A DNA stretch of 64,000 nucleotides, from positions 1 through 64,000 of the forward strand of contig CBDHGY010000001.1 of assembly GCA_965263325.1 (NCBI GenBank). The letters are read 5' to 3'. This document shows positions 1-7,851 of the stretch, in pieces; the stretch's first letter is position 1; every line of letters begins with the position of its first letter. The notes below the pieces were generated by a model. The model did not search any database, was not told the DNA's origin, and was given only the letters and a program-made list of their open reading frames with translations. The stretch is from CBDHGY01 sp965263325. GTDB lineage: Bacteria > Pseudomonadota > Alphaproteobacteria > Caulobacterales > Hyphomonadaceae. The translations under genes and the position numbers were made by a program.

Positions 1-566
1 CCATGTCTGGTCGTATGACTTCGTGCAGGATCGAACCCACGATGGTGTAGCGTTCCGTATGCTCTGTGTCATTGATGAGTATACCCGTGAATGCCTTGCT
101 ATCCGGGTTGAGAGGAAGCTCAACTCACGCGATGTGCTCGATACTCTAGGGGAGTTGTTTGTGAAGCACGGTCCGCCTGAACACATTCGTTCAGATAACG
201 GCCCCGAATTCATTGCGATTGCCCTGCGAGAATGGCTCCAAAACCTGGAGGTCAAAACGCTCTACATTGAACCGGGCAGTCCTTGGGAAAATGGATACTG
301 CGAGAGCTTTAACTCGAAACTGCGTGACGAACTGCTCGCACGAGAAATCTTCTACGATCTACGTGAAGCTCAAATCCTTATCGAGGGATGGAGGCGTCAC
401 TACAACACTCAAAGACCGCACTCATCACTTGGCTACAGACCACCCGCACCGGAAACGATCTTGCCCGCGGCGATCATCCCGCCTTATAAAGTGAAGGCGG
501 CATGACGCCGCTTAAACCAACCGCCGGTCTAACAATGTCAGCGGATCACCCCGTGGGGGCAGGCCA
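1..566 (+). mobile_element. IS3-family insertion sequence, 3' part (5' part outside window)
   Basis: The window opens inside an IS3-family element. It holds the catalytic part of the OrfB transposase and a probable right end. The likely terminus is at 553-566, reading GTGGGGGCAGGCCA, which ends in CA as IS3-family elements do (5'-TG...CA-3'). The left end, OrfA and any target duplication lie outside the window, so the exact boundary is inferred. The transposase resembles the IS407-like subgroup. Confidence 0.7.
2..505 (+). CDS. IS3-family transposase OrfB, C-terminal part (truncated by window edge)
   Basis: Catalyses cut and join of the IS ends. The reading frame is open from base 2, so the GTG at 23 is not the real start and the protein continues to the left. 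A DDE integrase core is visible. The first Asp is in WSYDFV (codon 17-19), the second in RSDNGPEF (codon 194-196) and the Glu in GYCESFNSK (codon 302-304), giving the D(35)E spacing of the IS3 family. The C-terminal signature HYNTQRPHSSLGYRPPAPE is also typical. All catalytic residues in this part are intact, so nothing here shows that the element is dead. It borders the accessory cassette to its right. Confidence 0.9.
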   Translation, partial: HVWSYDFVQDRTHDGVAFRMLCVIDEYTRECLAIRVERKLNSRDVLDTLGELFVKHGPPEHIRSDNGPEFIAIALREWLQNLEVKTLYIEPGSPWENGYCESFNSKLRDELLAREIFYDLREAQILIEGWRRHYNTQRPHSSLGYRPPAPETILPAAIIPPYKVKAA

Positions 567-581
567 GCCCGTTCCTGCCCC
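556..581. repeat. Inverted repeat at the IS right end
   Basis: GGGGCAGG (556-563) and CCTGCCCC (574-581) are perfect 8-bp arms around a 10-base loop. The left arm is part of the presumed IS terminus and the right arm lies outside it. It may act as a hairpin ending transposase transcription, or it may mark the sequence into which the element inserted. No T-run follows, so a classic terminator is unlikely. Confidence 0.45.
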
Positions 582-778
582 TCATAAGGAATTAGCCAAT
601 GTCTTGGATTGGCTCAAAGATAGTCAGACCAGCTTTAGTATACCACCCTAATCAGGGTTGATATCTAGTCTCTGAATCCTATAGGTTTACCGCCGTGAGA
701 AAAGCAAAATCACAGCTGATACAAAGAATTTTTCGGTAAGCGGCAAATAATAAAACCGGTTCTCTCAATTTGCTAAAC

Positions 779-2104
779 TTAAGCGGCACTCCAAATACGT
801 AGTTCGCCGTTGCTAGTCCAAGCCAGTAATCTGTCGTCCGATATTAGTCGGGCGCCTTGAATCAAGGATTCGTGATTTTTGAACCGTCCGAGATGTTCTC
901 CTGAGCTACTCCAAAGATTCAGTATTCCGTCTGCCCCCCAGGAAATTAATCGCCCATCAGCTGTTTGGGTCACACCCTTAATATACTTTGAGTGTGCCTT
1001 TATTCGGCACAATAATTGTCCTTTGTTATCCCAGAAAACTAGTTGCCCTTGCTCACACCAGCTCACTATCCGTCCATCGCTTAATTCTAACGCACCCCAC
1101 ACCAATCTCCCATGAGAGAGTTGATTTATCGGACGCATCTCATTCGTCCATAATCGCAGGTATCCGTCACCGCTGCACGACAAAATACGGCCATCTCTCA
1201 GTTGTATTACGCGCCAAATCGGTTGTTTATGATGCCCACTATCAACCAGTTGAGGTTTTGTGTTGAGGTCCCACAAGATAAGGTTGCTGTCCCAGCCATA
1301 GGAGACAACTCTGCCATCGGCGAGCATTAATGCACCAACTACTTGGTCGGAATGCATATGGTGACCTTTGAATGTAAACGTTTCTAAATCCCAAGACTTC
1401 ACCGACTTATCGTTCCCCCAAGATAACAGCCGATTTTTTGGCAGGATCAACGCTCCAGATACTCCGCCCTCATGCGCAAAAAATTCCTGAGACACTAGAT
1501 TTAGTCCTTGGCTCCATAAACGGAAAGTTCCATCTTCCCCCCATGAAACGACTTGTCCATTCGGCAGTTCGATCGCACCACGAATTGGAGCAGTGTGCCC
1601 TTTCAATATACTGAGTGGGCTGCAATTGCTGGCCCATTGCCGAATTGTGGCATCAGTTGACCACGATAGTAATCGGCCGTCGGAAAGCTCTGTGACACCC
1701 TTAATGTCACCAGTATGCCCTAGAAGAACCATCGGATCGGAGGTGGTTATTGTAGTTATTTTCGATTCGTTTTCTGCAAGCCAGATCATCCAATCCGCTG
1801 CTTTAGCCAAGTTCAATTCATCGACTGCTGCACCTCTAAGCCGACACCCAGAGATAAGAGCATTCTCGAACGTGCAGTCCGTTAAATCTGCATCTGAAAA
1901 ATCGATATCTCTAAGATCTTCACCATTGAAGTTGATACCCTTCCAGCTTTTACCTTTACATTGACTGATATCCAGTCCAGCTAAAGCAAGTTGCTCTTTG
2001 AACGTTGAAGTTTGTTCCCGAATGAGTTTTGTAAGAGTTTTTTCAAACTGAACTTCCATATCAGTCAGTAATTTTGCCGTTTCTTCTAAAGAATATCTTT
2101 TCAT
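779..2104 (-). CDS. Pentapeptide/WD40-like beta-propeller protein of accessory cassette
   Basis: About 441 aa with no signal peptide or membrane segment, so probably cytoplasmic. Residues 1-55 are helical and charged. About 55-100 holds pentapeptide-like A(D/N)LxX units (GINFNGEDLRDIDFSDADL). From about 120 to the end there are eight repeats of about 40 aa with the pattern G-x3-L-x-DGR-L-L-S-W-x2-DG-x-L-R-L-W, which should form a seven- or eight-bladed propeller. Repeats are unusually alike. ATG at 2104 is preferred over a GTG at 2137 because the protein then begins MKRYSLEETAKLL, although neither start has a strong ribosome site. It follows the 323-aa gene by 69 bases on the same strand and is probably co-transcribed. 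Base composition is visibly more AT-rich than the core genes. Propellers of this kind usually bind proteins; the partner and function are unknown. Confidence 0.75.
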   Translation of the reverse strand: MKRYSLEETAKLLTDMEVQFEKTLTKLIREQTSTFKEQLALAGLDISQCKGKSWKGINFNGEDLRDIDFSDADLTDCTFENALISGCRLRGAAVDELNLAKAADWMIWLAENESKITTITTSDPMVLLGHTGDIKGVTELSDGRLLSWSTDATIRQWASNCSPLSILKGHTAPIRGAIELPNGQVVSWGEDGTFRLWSQGLNLVSQEFFAHEGGVSGALILPKNRLLSWGNDKSVKSWDLETFTFKGHHMHSDQVVGALMLADGRVVSYGWDSNLILWDLNTKPQLVDSGHHKQPIWRVIQLRDGRILSCSGDGYLRLWTNEMRPINQLSHGRLVWGALELSDGRIVSWCEQGQLVFWDNKGQLLCRIKAHSKYIKGVTQTADGRLISWGADGILNLWSSSGEHLGRFKNHESLIQGARLISDDRLLAWTSNGELRIWSAA

Positions 2105-2173
2105 GAGAACTCGTTCACTTGCTGTAGTGACACACACGCCAAGGTAAGTCGTTTATGGTCTTGCTCAAATCGG

Positions 2174-3145
2174 TCAAAAGTATCTTCCATTTTGGCAACG
2201 GCAATTTTTTGATAGCGATATATCGTTTGCCGCCTCATCTTCCTCACTCAAAGCAAGGCTTTTAGAAACGCAAAATAACGGCTTTTCGCATGTCGCATAA
2301 ACATGGATGATGCTGGCCTTGGAAATTTTCTCAACATCGAACTCAGCCGCAGAGAAGCGCCCGCTTACAACTACACTCTCATCTGAGCTGGGCCTAACAA
2401 ACCAAGCAGGGCTATCGTGTTCTCGCCGCAAGTGAACTTCCACTATTTGACCATTGGATTCAACTTTCCGACTGCCCGAACGAGCCTTCAATATAGAGGC
2501 TTCATCACCTTCCACATGAAGGTGAAAGTCCGGAAACCCAATCGTTCCAACGATCTTACCACGCAATTTCACCGATAGAACATCTGGTTCATCATTGTGG
2601 GAAACCGATAACTCTGCTCGGACGCGATGATCTAACGGGTTCACGGTGATGCACCCCGTATAGTTCTTTGTGTCGCTAATATCTTCTACTTCTAGGGTGA
2701 ACAATTCATCGCGCGCATAAACTCGATTGCGCCTCATAGGAGTAAGAGTGATTTTTTCTTTATCGGTTAACAGCGATCTTTTGAATTTAGCCAAGCTGAT
2801 ATCGGCTCGCCCTGCTGGGTCCCAGTACGTTTCATGCGGCCATATAAGACCAAAAACTTTAAGAATTGCACTATGATCAGATTCAGTGAGCTTCGGTCCA
2901 TTAGCATTTGCTTCGTCTGCAAAACCTTTTCCTTCCCGTTTTTCGTCCGCAAGGATGTTCTGCGATGCGACCTTATTAAAGGTCTTGTTCCAATCGCGCT
3001 CCTCACCCAATTCCGCAATTAATCTCTTACCTAATTGAGACTTGTTTCGTGGCGGCTCTTGTCCATTTTTTTTGGGCGCATGTTCGAACAATATTTTGAG
3101 CTTGTGGGCCAGATAAGGAACAAAAATCTCTTTGTCTTTTTGCAT
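2174..3145 (-). CDS. Unrecognised two-part protein, first gene of accessory cassette
   Basis: About 323 aa, not recognised. The start at 3145 is well supported: a perfect AGGAGG (complement of 3153-3158) sits 7 bases upstream of ATG, whereas the longer frame to 3196 has none. Residues 1-120 look helical and include a possible DNA-binding-like stretch (NKSQLGKRLIAEL ... LTESDHSAILKVFGL), resembling the helical head of phage-type repressors only weakly. Residues 130-310 look beta-rich, with alternating hydrophobic strands and no recognised catalytic motif. There is no signal peptide or membrane helix. It lies upstream of the WD40-like gene, with no other gene between it and tRNA-Tyr. A regulator or a sensor partnered with the propeller protein is possible, but this is inference from position. 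Confidence 0.7.
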   Translation of the reverse strand: MQKDKEIFVPYLAHKLKILFEHAPKKNGQEPPRNKSQLGKRLIAELGEERDWNKTFNKVASQNILADEKREGKGFADEANANGPKLTESDHSAILKVFGLIWPHETYWDPAGRADISLAKFKRSLLTDKEKITLTPMRRNRVYARDELFTLEVEDISDTKNYTGCITVNPLDHRVRAELSVSHNDEPDVLSVKLRGKIVGTIGFPDFHLHVEGDEASILKARSGSRKVESNGQIVEVHLRREHDSPAWFVRPSSDESVVVSGRFSAAEFDVEKISKASIIHVYATCEKPLFCVSKSLALSEEDEAANDISLSKNCRCQNGRYF

Positions 3146-3502
3146 TTTGTAACCTCCTATTCCAACATGAAGACTAATGGCAAATTGCCCTTGCAAAACC
3201 CCGACCTACTGGTTTCCCTTTACTTTTCTTTGCTTTTCCAGAATTTTCTCGTTTTTATTTTATTCAGGTGGCGACACGAAAATAGCAATATAGTTTTCCG
3301 CGCTAACTCGGATCATTTCAGAGAGTAGCGGATCGGTGTTCCAAAATTTTCCTGATGATTACGAAGTGGCCCAAATTAAAAGGAGGGGTCACGGATGAAT
3401 TTCAAGAAAATTATGAACTCATGTATTACCTGCGTCGCATCTGCTGCCGCTATCATAAATTGCTTTGCTGGAATGCTATTCGCCTGGGATTTTGCAGAAA
3501 AG
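3146..3502. other. AT-rich intergenic region between cassette and tRNA-Tyr
   Basis: This 357-base stretch should hold the promoter of the minus-strand cassette and the end of the tRNA-Tyr transcript. The only strong element is the AGGAGG ribosome site at 3153-3158 (minus strand). I could not place a convincing -35/-10 pair. On the plus strand a GGAGGGG sequence precedes an ATG at 3395 whose frame encodes a hydrophobic signal-like segment and then runs antisense through the tRNA; it may be a gene remnant. No copy of the tRNA 3' end is visible here or in 567-779. Confidence 0.6.
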
Positions 3503-3587
3503 TGGTGGAGAGGACAGGATTCGAACCTGTGTACGCTATGCGGGCAGATTTACAGTCTGCTGCCTTTAACCACTCGGCCACCTCTCC
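3503..3587 (-). tRNA. tRNA-Tyr (anticodon GTA)
   Basis: The minus strand begins GGAGAGGTGGCCGAGTGG at 3587 and ends with TCCACCA at 3503, with the CCA encoded. The length is 85 nt, with the long variable arm of a class II tRNA. The anticodon GTA lies in the loop CTGTAAA between the stem arms GCAGA and TCTGC. The T arm contains GGTTCGAATCC. The 3' end points toward the accessory cassette and the IS element, the side on which tRNA-targeting islands integrate. Confidence 0.97.
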
Positions 3588-3694
3588 ACGAGGCTTTTTA
3601 TGAAAGAAGCCGGTGATTGACACCGGCCCGTTCAAACCGCCATAGCGCGCGAGTGATGACACGCAGTGGCTGGCCAGAAGGACGCCTTATAGGG

Positions 3695-4462
3695 ATGAAG
3701 CAGAATCGGCGCAACCGCCAGAATGCGTCTAAGCAAAAAAGACGCGATTCCATTGACAATGGCCCCATGTGGCTTTGGGGAACCCATGCGGTGACGGCCG
3801 CCTTATCTAATCCGGCGCGCGAAGTCATATCCCTTCTTGCAACCGAAAACGCGGCAAAACGCGCCGGATTGGAAGCCGCTCATCTGCAAACCGGCAAAGA
3901 AATCGCTGCACGCCTGCCTGCTGGCGCGGTTCATCAGGGCCTTGCCCTTCGCACCCTGCCTCTTGAACCACAGTCGCTGGAGGCAGTAATCGGCGACGCA
4001 CCAGATCGTATCGCTGTGCTAGATCAACTCGCAGATCCGCGGAATATGGGGGCGATTTTCCGATCCGCTGCAGCGTTTAGTATCGACGCTATTGTTCTGC
4101 AAACCCGCCATTCTCCTCCAATCACCGGCATTGTCGCAAAAACTGCCGCTGGCGCGGTCGAACTTGTCACAGAAGTACGGGTGGTAAATATTGCCCGGTC
4201 TTTAGAGAAACTCGCCGATGCAGGCTGGCTGACAGTCGGCTTGTCAGGCAGCGGTCCTCAAGCACTTTCTGAGGCAATATCAGGGGAGAAGAAGATAGTA
4301 TTGGTACTAGGCGCTGAAGGCGCGGGCCTTCGGCGCGGCGTGGAAAACGCGTGCCAGCGCCTCGCCAAGATACCTATGGATGATCAAATGGAAAGCCTGA
4401 ATGTATCGTCTGCAGCTGCAATTGCTTTTTACGAAGCCTCGCGTGGGCACATTTCCGCCTAA
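3695..4462 (+). CDS. rlmB: 23S rRNA (guanosine-2'-O-)-methyltransferase RlmB, TrmH/SpoU family
   Basis: Transfers a methyl group from SAM to the 2'-O of a guanosine in 23S rRNA (G2251 in E. coli). The N-terminal substrate-binding domain begins with WLWGTHAV. The SPOUT knot motifs follow: motif 1 LADPRNMGAIFRSAAAF, motif 2 VLGAEGAGLR and motif 3 MESLNVSSAAAIAFYE. The first 25 residues are basic and polar, as in other alphaproteobacterial members. ATG at 3695 is preferred. The frame also has an ATG at 3656 and a TTG at 3617, but the TTG lies in a perfect GCCGGTG/CACCGGC hairpin (3609-3627), which argues against the longest form. The gene diverges from tRNA-Tyr. Confidence 0.9.
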   Translation: MKQNRRNRQNASKQKRRDSIDNGPMWLWGTHAVTAALSNPAREVISLLATENAAKRAGLEAAHLQTGKEIAARLPAGAVHQGLALRTLPLEPQSLEAVIGDAPDRIAVLDQLADPRNMGAIFRSAAAFSIDAIVLQTRHSPPITGIVAKTAAGAVELVTEVRVVNIARSLEKLADAGWLTVGLSGSGPQALSEAISGEKKIVLVLGAEGAGLRRGVENACQRLAKIPMDDQMESLNVSSAAAIAFYEASRGHISA

Positions 4463-4515
4463 TTGTTCTTTTGTTATAGAGAAACCGAATCTCAATTCAC
4501 GGCGAGGGGAAGACC

Positions 4516-5613
4516 ATGCTGAGACTGTTATCCTTCATTTTGGCGATTGGTGGCCTGGCGGTTTCTGTGCTCGGCATATGGCTGATGATGGGCAACGAGT
4601 TGCCGGCAGATATTTTCAAAGGCGAAGAACCACAGCTTGAGCGAAAGGTTCTGGCTTCCAATGATGCCACGGCTGATGAGGGAGCAACTGTTGAGGAAGT
4701 CGTCGCTCCGCCACCTCCTCCTCCGCCGCCACCACCTCCTCCGGAGCCTGTCACTACGAGCGAACCTGAGCCAGTCCTGGCCGACGAACCGGCCTTCGAG
4801 GCAATTGAAGAGGTCGTCTCGGAAGTTGCAGAAGAACGGATTGTTTCGGGTAGCCCGGCTCCCATCCAGGTGATGCCAACACCCACCAAGGACAAATCCA
4901 ATGGAAGCATGTCACGCTCTCTGCCGAACGGCGGCGTTGAAGTTACCGCGAGCGGCGAAGGTGAGCGCCAAGCAGCAATGGTTGAGCCACCGCCTGGATC
5001 CTCCGCTCCAGACGAAACAACTGTTTTCGATCCAGAGTCGATTGACTTAAGCACGATCGAGCCAGCAGCAGGCGCTGCGCCTCAGCCTACTTTGGAAGAG
5101 CAGCTTCGGACGGTACCAATCGCGTATGAAACACCGCAGACCGCATCCTTCAATTCGGCGTTTACCGTCACGCTCTCACTAAATGACCAAGAGGGGGCAA
5201 CATCAGCAACGGGTGGTCTATCGGGGTCATCGAACACGAATGTTGCGACAGCTGAAGCTCGGGTCACAGATCTCGTTCGGGCCAATCTGATTGGGATCGA
5301 TGAAGCTTTTGACATTGTTGCCGAGAACGACAAACCACAGAGACTTTCTCAGTCAACTGAGAGCGTATGGCGCTGGAAAGTGACGCCTTTGAAAACCGGC
5401 GCACAAAAGCTGAGGTTCGAGATTATCGCTGTTGATGTGAACAACTTCGAACAGCGCTTGCGCACATTTGATGACACGGTCACGGTGGAGGTTTCCCGCA
5501 TTGGCCAGGCAATTTTCCTTGCCCAACAATACAATCCAATTGTTGTGATCCTCGCAGGATTTGGATCTCTGCTTGCTGGCATCTTTGGTGTGCTGCGCTT
5601 CTTTAAGAGTTAA
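4516..5613 (+). CDS. Proline-rich, twice membrane-anchored protein of unknown function
   Basis: A 365-aa protein with one membrane helix at each end (about residues 3-25 and 340-360). The middle should lie in the periplasm. After the first helix come a run of 12 prolines (about 64-75), a long acidic, low-complexity linker to about 200, and a folded domain at about 205-335 containing VWRWKVTPLKTGAQKLRFEI. GAGGGG upstream of ATG supports the start. The layout suggests a tether or sensor spanning the periplasm with cytoplasmic ends too short to carry an enzyme. I do not recognise the family. It follows rlmB by 53 bases and may share its transcript. Confidence 0.75.
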   Translation: MLRLLSFILAIGGLAVSVLGIWLMMGNELPADIFKGEEPQLERKVLASNDATADEGATVEEVVAPPPPPPPPPPPPEPVTTSEPEPVLADEPAFEAIEEVVSEVAEERIVSGSPAPIQVMPTPTKDKSNGSMSRSLPNGGVEVTASGEGERQAAMVEPPPGSSAPDETTVFDPESIDLSTIEPAAGAAPQPTLEEQLRTVPIAYETPQTASFNSAFTVTLSLNDQEGATSATGGLSGSSNTNVATAEARVTDLVRANLIGIDEAFDIVAENDKPQRLSQSTESVWRWKVTPLKTGAQKLRFEIIAVDVNNFEQRLRTFDDTVTVEVSRIGQAIFLAQQYNPIVVILAGFGSLLAGIFGVLRFFKS

Positions 5614-5669
5614 ACTGCACTTCCGCTCGCAGCATAGGCGAGATGACCTGAATGTTCTAAGGCATCCCC

Positions 5670-6416
5670 ATGCTACATGAACCGATTTTCTGGGCGGTCG
5701 CAGTTATCTCTGTCCTGATCACGGGGATATCGAAAGGCGGCTTTGGTGGGCTTGCTTTGCTTGCAGTGCCGCTAATGTCTCTGGTAATTTCTCCGGTACA
5801 GGCCGCCGGGATCATGCTGCCTATACTGATCGTAATGGATTGGGTGAGCGTGTGGTCTTACCGAAAGCACTGGAACAAGCGCATTCTCATGCTGACACTT
5901 CCTGGCGCATTTGTCGGAATCGTTTTCGGCGGGCTGTTCGCTGGTTACGTCAACGATCAATTTGTTCGGATTTGTGTTGGTGTAATTGCGGTTGTGTTTC
6001 CACTTTATGTTTTTTTCAAACCCAAGAGCCGGCCAAGTTCAATAAAAGGCAATAAATCGCTTGGAATACTTGCAGGCTCTATCTCTGGCTTCACCAGTTT
6101 TATTGCCCATGCAGGCGGCCCGCCATTCCAAGCATATGCGATCCCGCAAGAACTCGAAAAGCGAGTTTACGCAGGAACATCGGTGATGTTCTTTTTCGTG
6201 GTAAACATGGTGAAGGTTGCGCCTTATGCGATGCTTGGTCAGTTTGATCGTACCAACTTAACGACTTCGTTATTTTTGATTCCCATCGCACCTCTCGGCG
6301 TCTTGATCGGTGTCTGGCTTGTAAAAAAAATCGATCAAGCCCTTTTCTTTAGAATTATCTACCTTCTGATTTTCAGCGTCGGGCTAAAATTATTATGGGA
6401 TGGGCTTATCGGATAA
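5670..6416 (+). CDS. TauE/SafE-family anion exporter 1
   Basis: A 248-aa membrane protein of the sulfite exporter TauE/SafE family, with about eight hydrophobic helices arranged as two repeats. The typical N-terminal glycine-rich segment SKGGFGGLALLAVPLMSL and the second-half HAGGPPFQAYAIPQEL are present. Family members move sulfite, sulfoacetate or other organosulfur anions out of the cell, but the substrate here cannot be read from sequence. AAGG lies about seven bases before ATG. A second, divergent family member follows 51 bases downstream, so the two may form one unit. Confidence 0.85.
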   Translation: MLHEPIFWAVAVISVLITGISKGGFGGLALLAVPLMSLVISPVQAAGIMLPILIVMDWVSVWSYRKHWNKRILMLTLPGAFVGIVFGGLFAGYVNDQFVRICVGVIAVVFPLYVFFKPKSRPSSIKGNKSLGILAGSISGFTSFIAHAGGPPFQAYAIPQELEKRVYAGTSVMFFFVVNMVKVAPYAMLGQFDRTNLTTSLFLIPIAPLGVLIGVWLVKKIDQALFFRIIYLLIFSVGLKLLWDGLIG

Positions 6417-6467
6417 TCGGGTAGCGATAAATTTTACACGCCGCTCAAACACACCTAGGTCGGGCTG

Positions 6468-7226
6468 ATGTCACTTATGACCGCCCTCATCATTCTGGCT
6501 GCCTCGCTCGGCACGGCATTCGTCTCTGGCATCTTCGGCATGGCTGGGGGGCTCATTTTGATGGGAGTGTTGCTAGCGCTGGTCACACTGCCCACAGCGA
6601 TGATTGTGCATGGAGCAATCCAGATGGTGGCAAATGGCTGGCGCGCCTACCTTCTTCGTGCCGATATCAACTGGTCAGTGTTTCGCACCTATTCAGCCGG
6701 CGCTATCGTAGGTATTGGCCTGCTTGGCGGGTTCTTCGCGCTGGGCCTGACCATCGAGAAGACGCAGGTATATTTTGTGCTCGGCCTCACCCCGCTTCTC
6801 GTCTGGTTGCCGAAAGAACGCCTCGACCTTGATATTCTGAGACGTGAACAAGCCTTTGGTGCTGGGATCCTTGTTCAAGGATTGAACACGATTGCAGGGG
6901 TCGCTGGCCCCGTCCTCGATCTGTTCTTCGTACGCAACGCTATGACACGCCAGCAGATCGTCGCGACTAAATCTGTCACACAATGCTTGAGCCATATTAT
7001 TAAAATCGGTTTTTGGAGCGTGCCAGCGATCTACGCTGCCAATGGGGACGTCTTCCCGCCCCTTTGGTTTTTCGCCGCCGCCATACCGCTCGCCATGAGC
7101 GGGACCTGGGCTGGCAAGCAAGTGCTGATCCGTATGCAAGACGCGAATTTCAAACGCATAGTGAAATATCTGGTGACCGTTGTCGGCCTGTATTACATAG
7201 CGCGTTGGGCCCTCGCGACGTTTTGA
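6468..7226 (+). CDS. TauE/SafE-family anion exporter 2
   Basis: A 252-aa protein of the same family as its upstream neighbour but clearly different in sequence. The N-terminal glycine-rich turn is SGIFGMAGGLILMGVLLAL, and the second repeat has GLNTIAGVAGPVLDLFFV. About eight membrane helices. The substrate is unknown. Tandem TauE genes may work as separate carriers or as unlike subunits; the spacing allows co-transcription. The gene ends one base before the convergent DUF4199 gene. Confidence 0.82.
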   Translation: MSLMTALIILAASLGTAFVSGIFGMAGGLILMGVLLALVTLPTAMIVHGAIQMVANGWRAYLLRADINWSVFRTYSAGAIVGIGLLGGFFALGLTIEKTQVYFVLGLTPLLVWLPKERLDLDILRREQAFGAGILVQGLNTIAGVAGPVLDLFFVRNAMTRQQIVATKSVTQCLSHIIKIGFWSVPAIYAANGDVFPPLWFFAAAIPLAMSGTWAGKQVLIRMQDANFKRIVKYLVTVVGLYYIARWALATF

Positions 7227-7227
7227 T

Positions 7228-7755
7228 TTATCGCGGATTTGCCGGCAGGACTTCGGGCTTTCGCAGAATAAGCGCAGAGATAAAGGCGACTATAAGCCCG
7301 ATTGGAAAGATCTCTGTAAACCAGATAGGAATTCGCCAAAACGGATTCTGAAGCGTCGTCTTCCAGCCTTCATTTTCAGCGATCCAGTCCTCAAGCTCCG
7401 CACCTGTCACACCGGCCGCTTCTTTTTGAGCGACCAAACTATCAAAATACTCGTTGATAAACGCGAAGTCAGTCGATGCCAGATAGACTTCCCAGATAAT
7501 AACATAAGCAATACCCGCGCAGGCCGCCATCATAGCGCCGAGACCGAAAGCCTTGGCAAAGGTGATTACGCCGCCCTGCTGGACATCGCGGTAACGCTTT
7601 ATTCCAAAGAAAATGAGCGAAAGCGCGATAAACATAATGAGAAAGCCAACGGCTTGAGATCCAGCGCCTTCTCCACCGTATTCAAAGCCCAAAATCATTG
7701 TAATGATGGTCGCTGTACCTGCTATTCCGCCGTAAACGATTGCTGCTCGGATCAT
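7228..7755 (-). CDS. DUF4199-type membrane protein
   Basis: A 175-aa protein with four predicted membrane helices, at about residues 4-25, 33-53, 68-92 and 148-167, and a soluble loop between the third and fourth (about 95-140). The overall layout and the FGIKRYRDVQQGG turn fit the DUF4199 family, whose function is unknown. A clear GAGGAGA ribosome site precedes the ATG. It lies 96 bases downstream of a membrane-tethered LuxR-type regulator on the same strand. This pairing suggests one regulatory unit. Confidence 0.8.
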   Translation of the reverse strand: MIRAAIVYGGIAGTATIITMILGFEYGGEGAGSQAVGFLIMFIALSLIFFGIKRYRDVQQGGVITFAKAFGLGAMMAACAGIAYVIIWEVYLASTDFAFINEYFDSLVAQKEAAGVTGAELEDWIAENEGWKTTLQNPFWRIPIWFTEIFPIGLIVAFISALILRKPEVLPANPR

Positions 7756-7851
7756 GTTTGTTTCTCCTCGTAATTACCGAAAAATTTACTGCGTAATCCG
7801 TTCACCCACCATCACCCGTTCGGGCGAAATCGCTGTCATTTCACGAATAAC

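Noticed and set aside
3355..3616. Plus-strand frames across the tRNA, with sequence such as RTGFEPVYAMRADLQSAAFN
   Set aside because: This is the well-known false protein made by translating the antisense of tRNA-Tyr. Only the first 36 codons from 3395 are kept as a weak finding.
3609..3627. GCCGGTG/CACCGGC hairpin between tRNA-Tyr and rlmB as terminator
   Set aside because: No T-run follows on the plus strand, and on the minus strand it would lie upstream of the tRNA with only a broken T-run. It is used only as an argument against the TTG start of rlmB.
4707..4745. Triplet-like tandem repeat at the poly-proline run
   Set aside because: It is codon repetition of proline inside a gene, not a CRISPR or satellite array. 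No CRISPR-like repeat-spacer pattern is seen anywhere in the window.
4497..5054. A 185-codon minus-strand frame rich in serine and glycine
   Set aside because: It is the antisense of the proline-rich gene; the poly-glycine run mirrors the poly-proline run.
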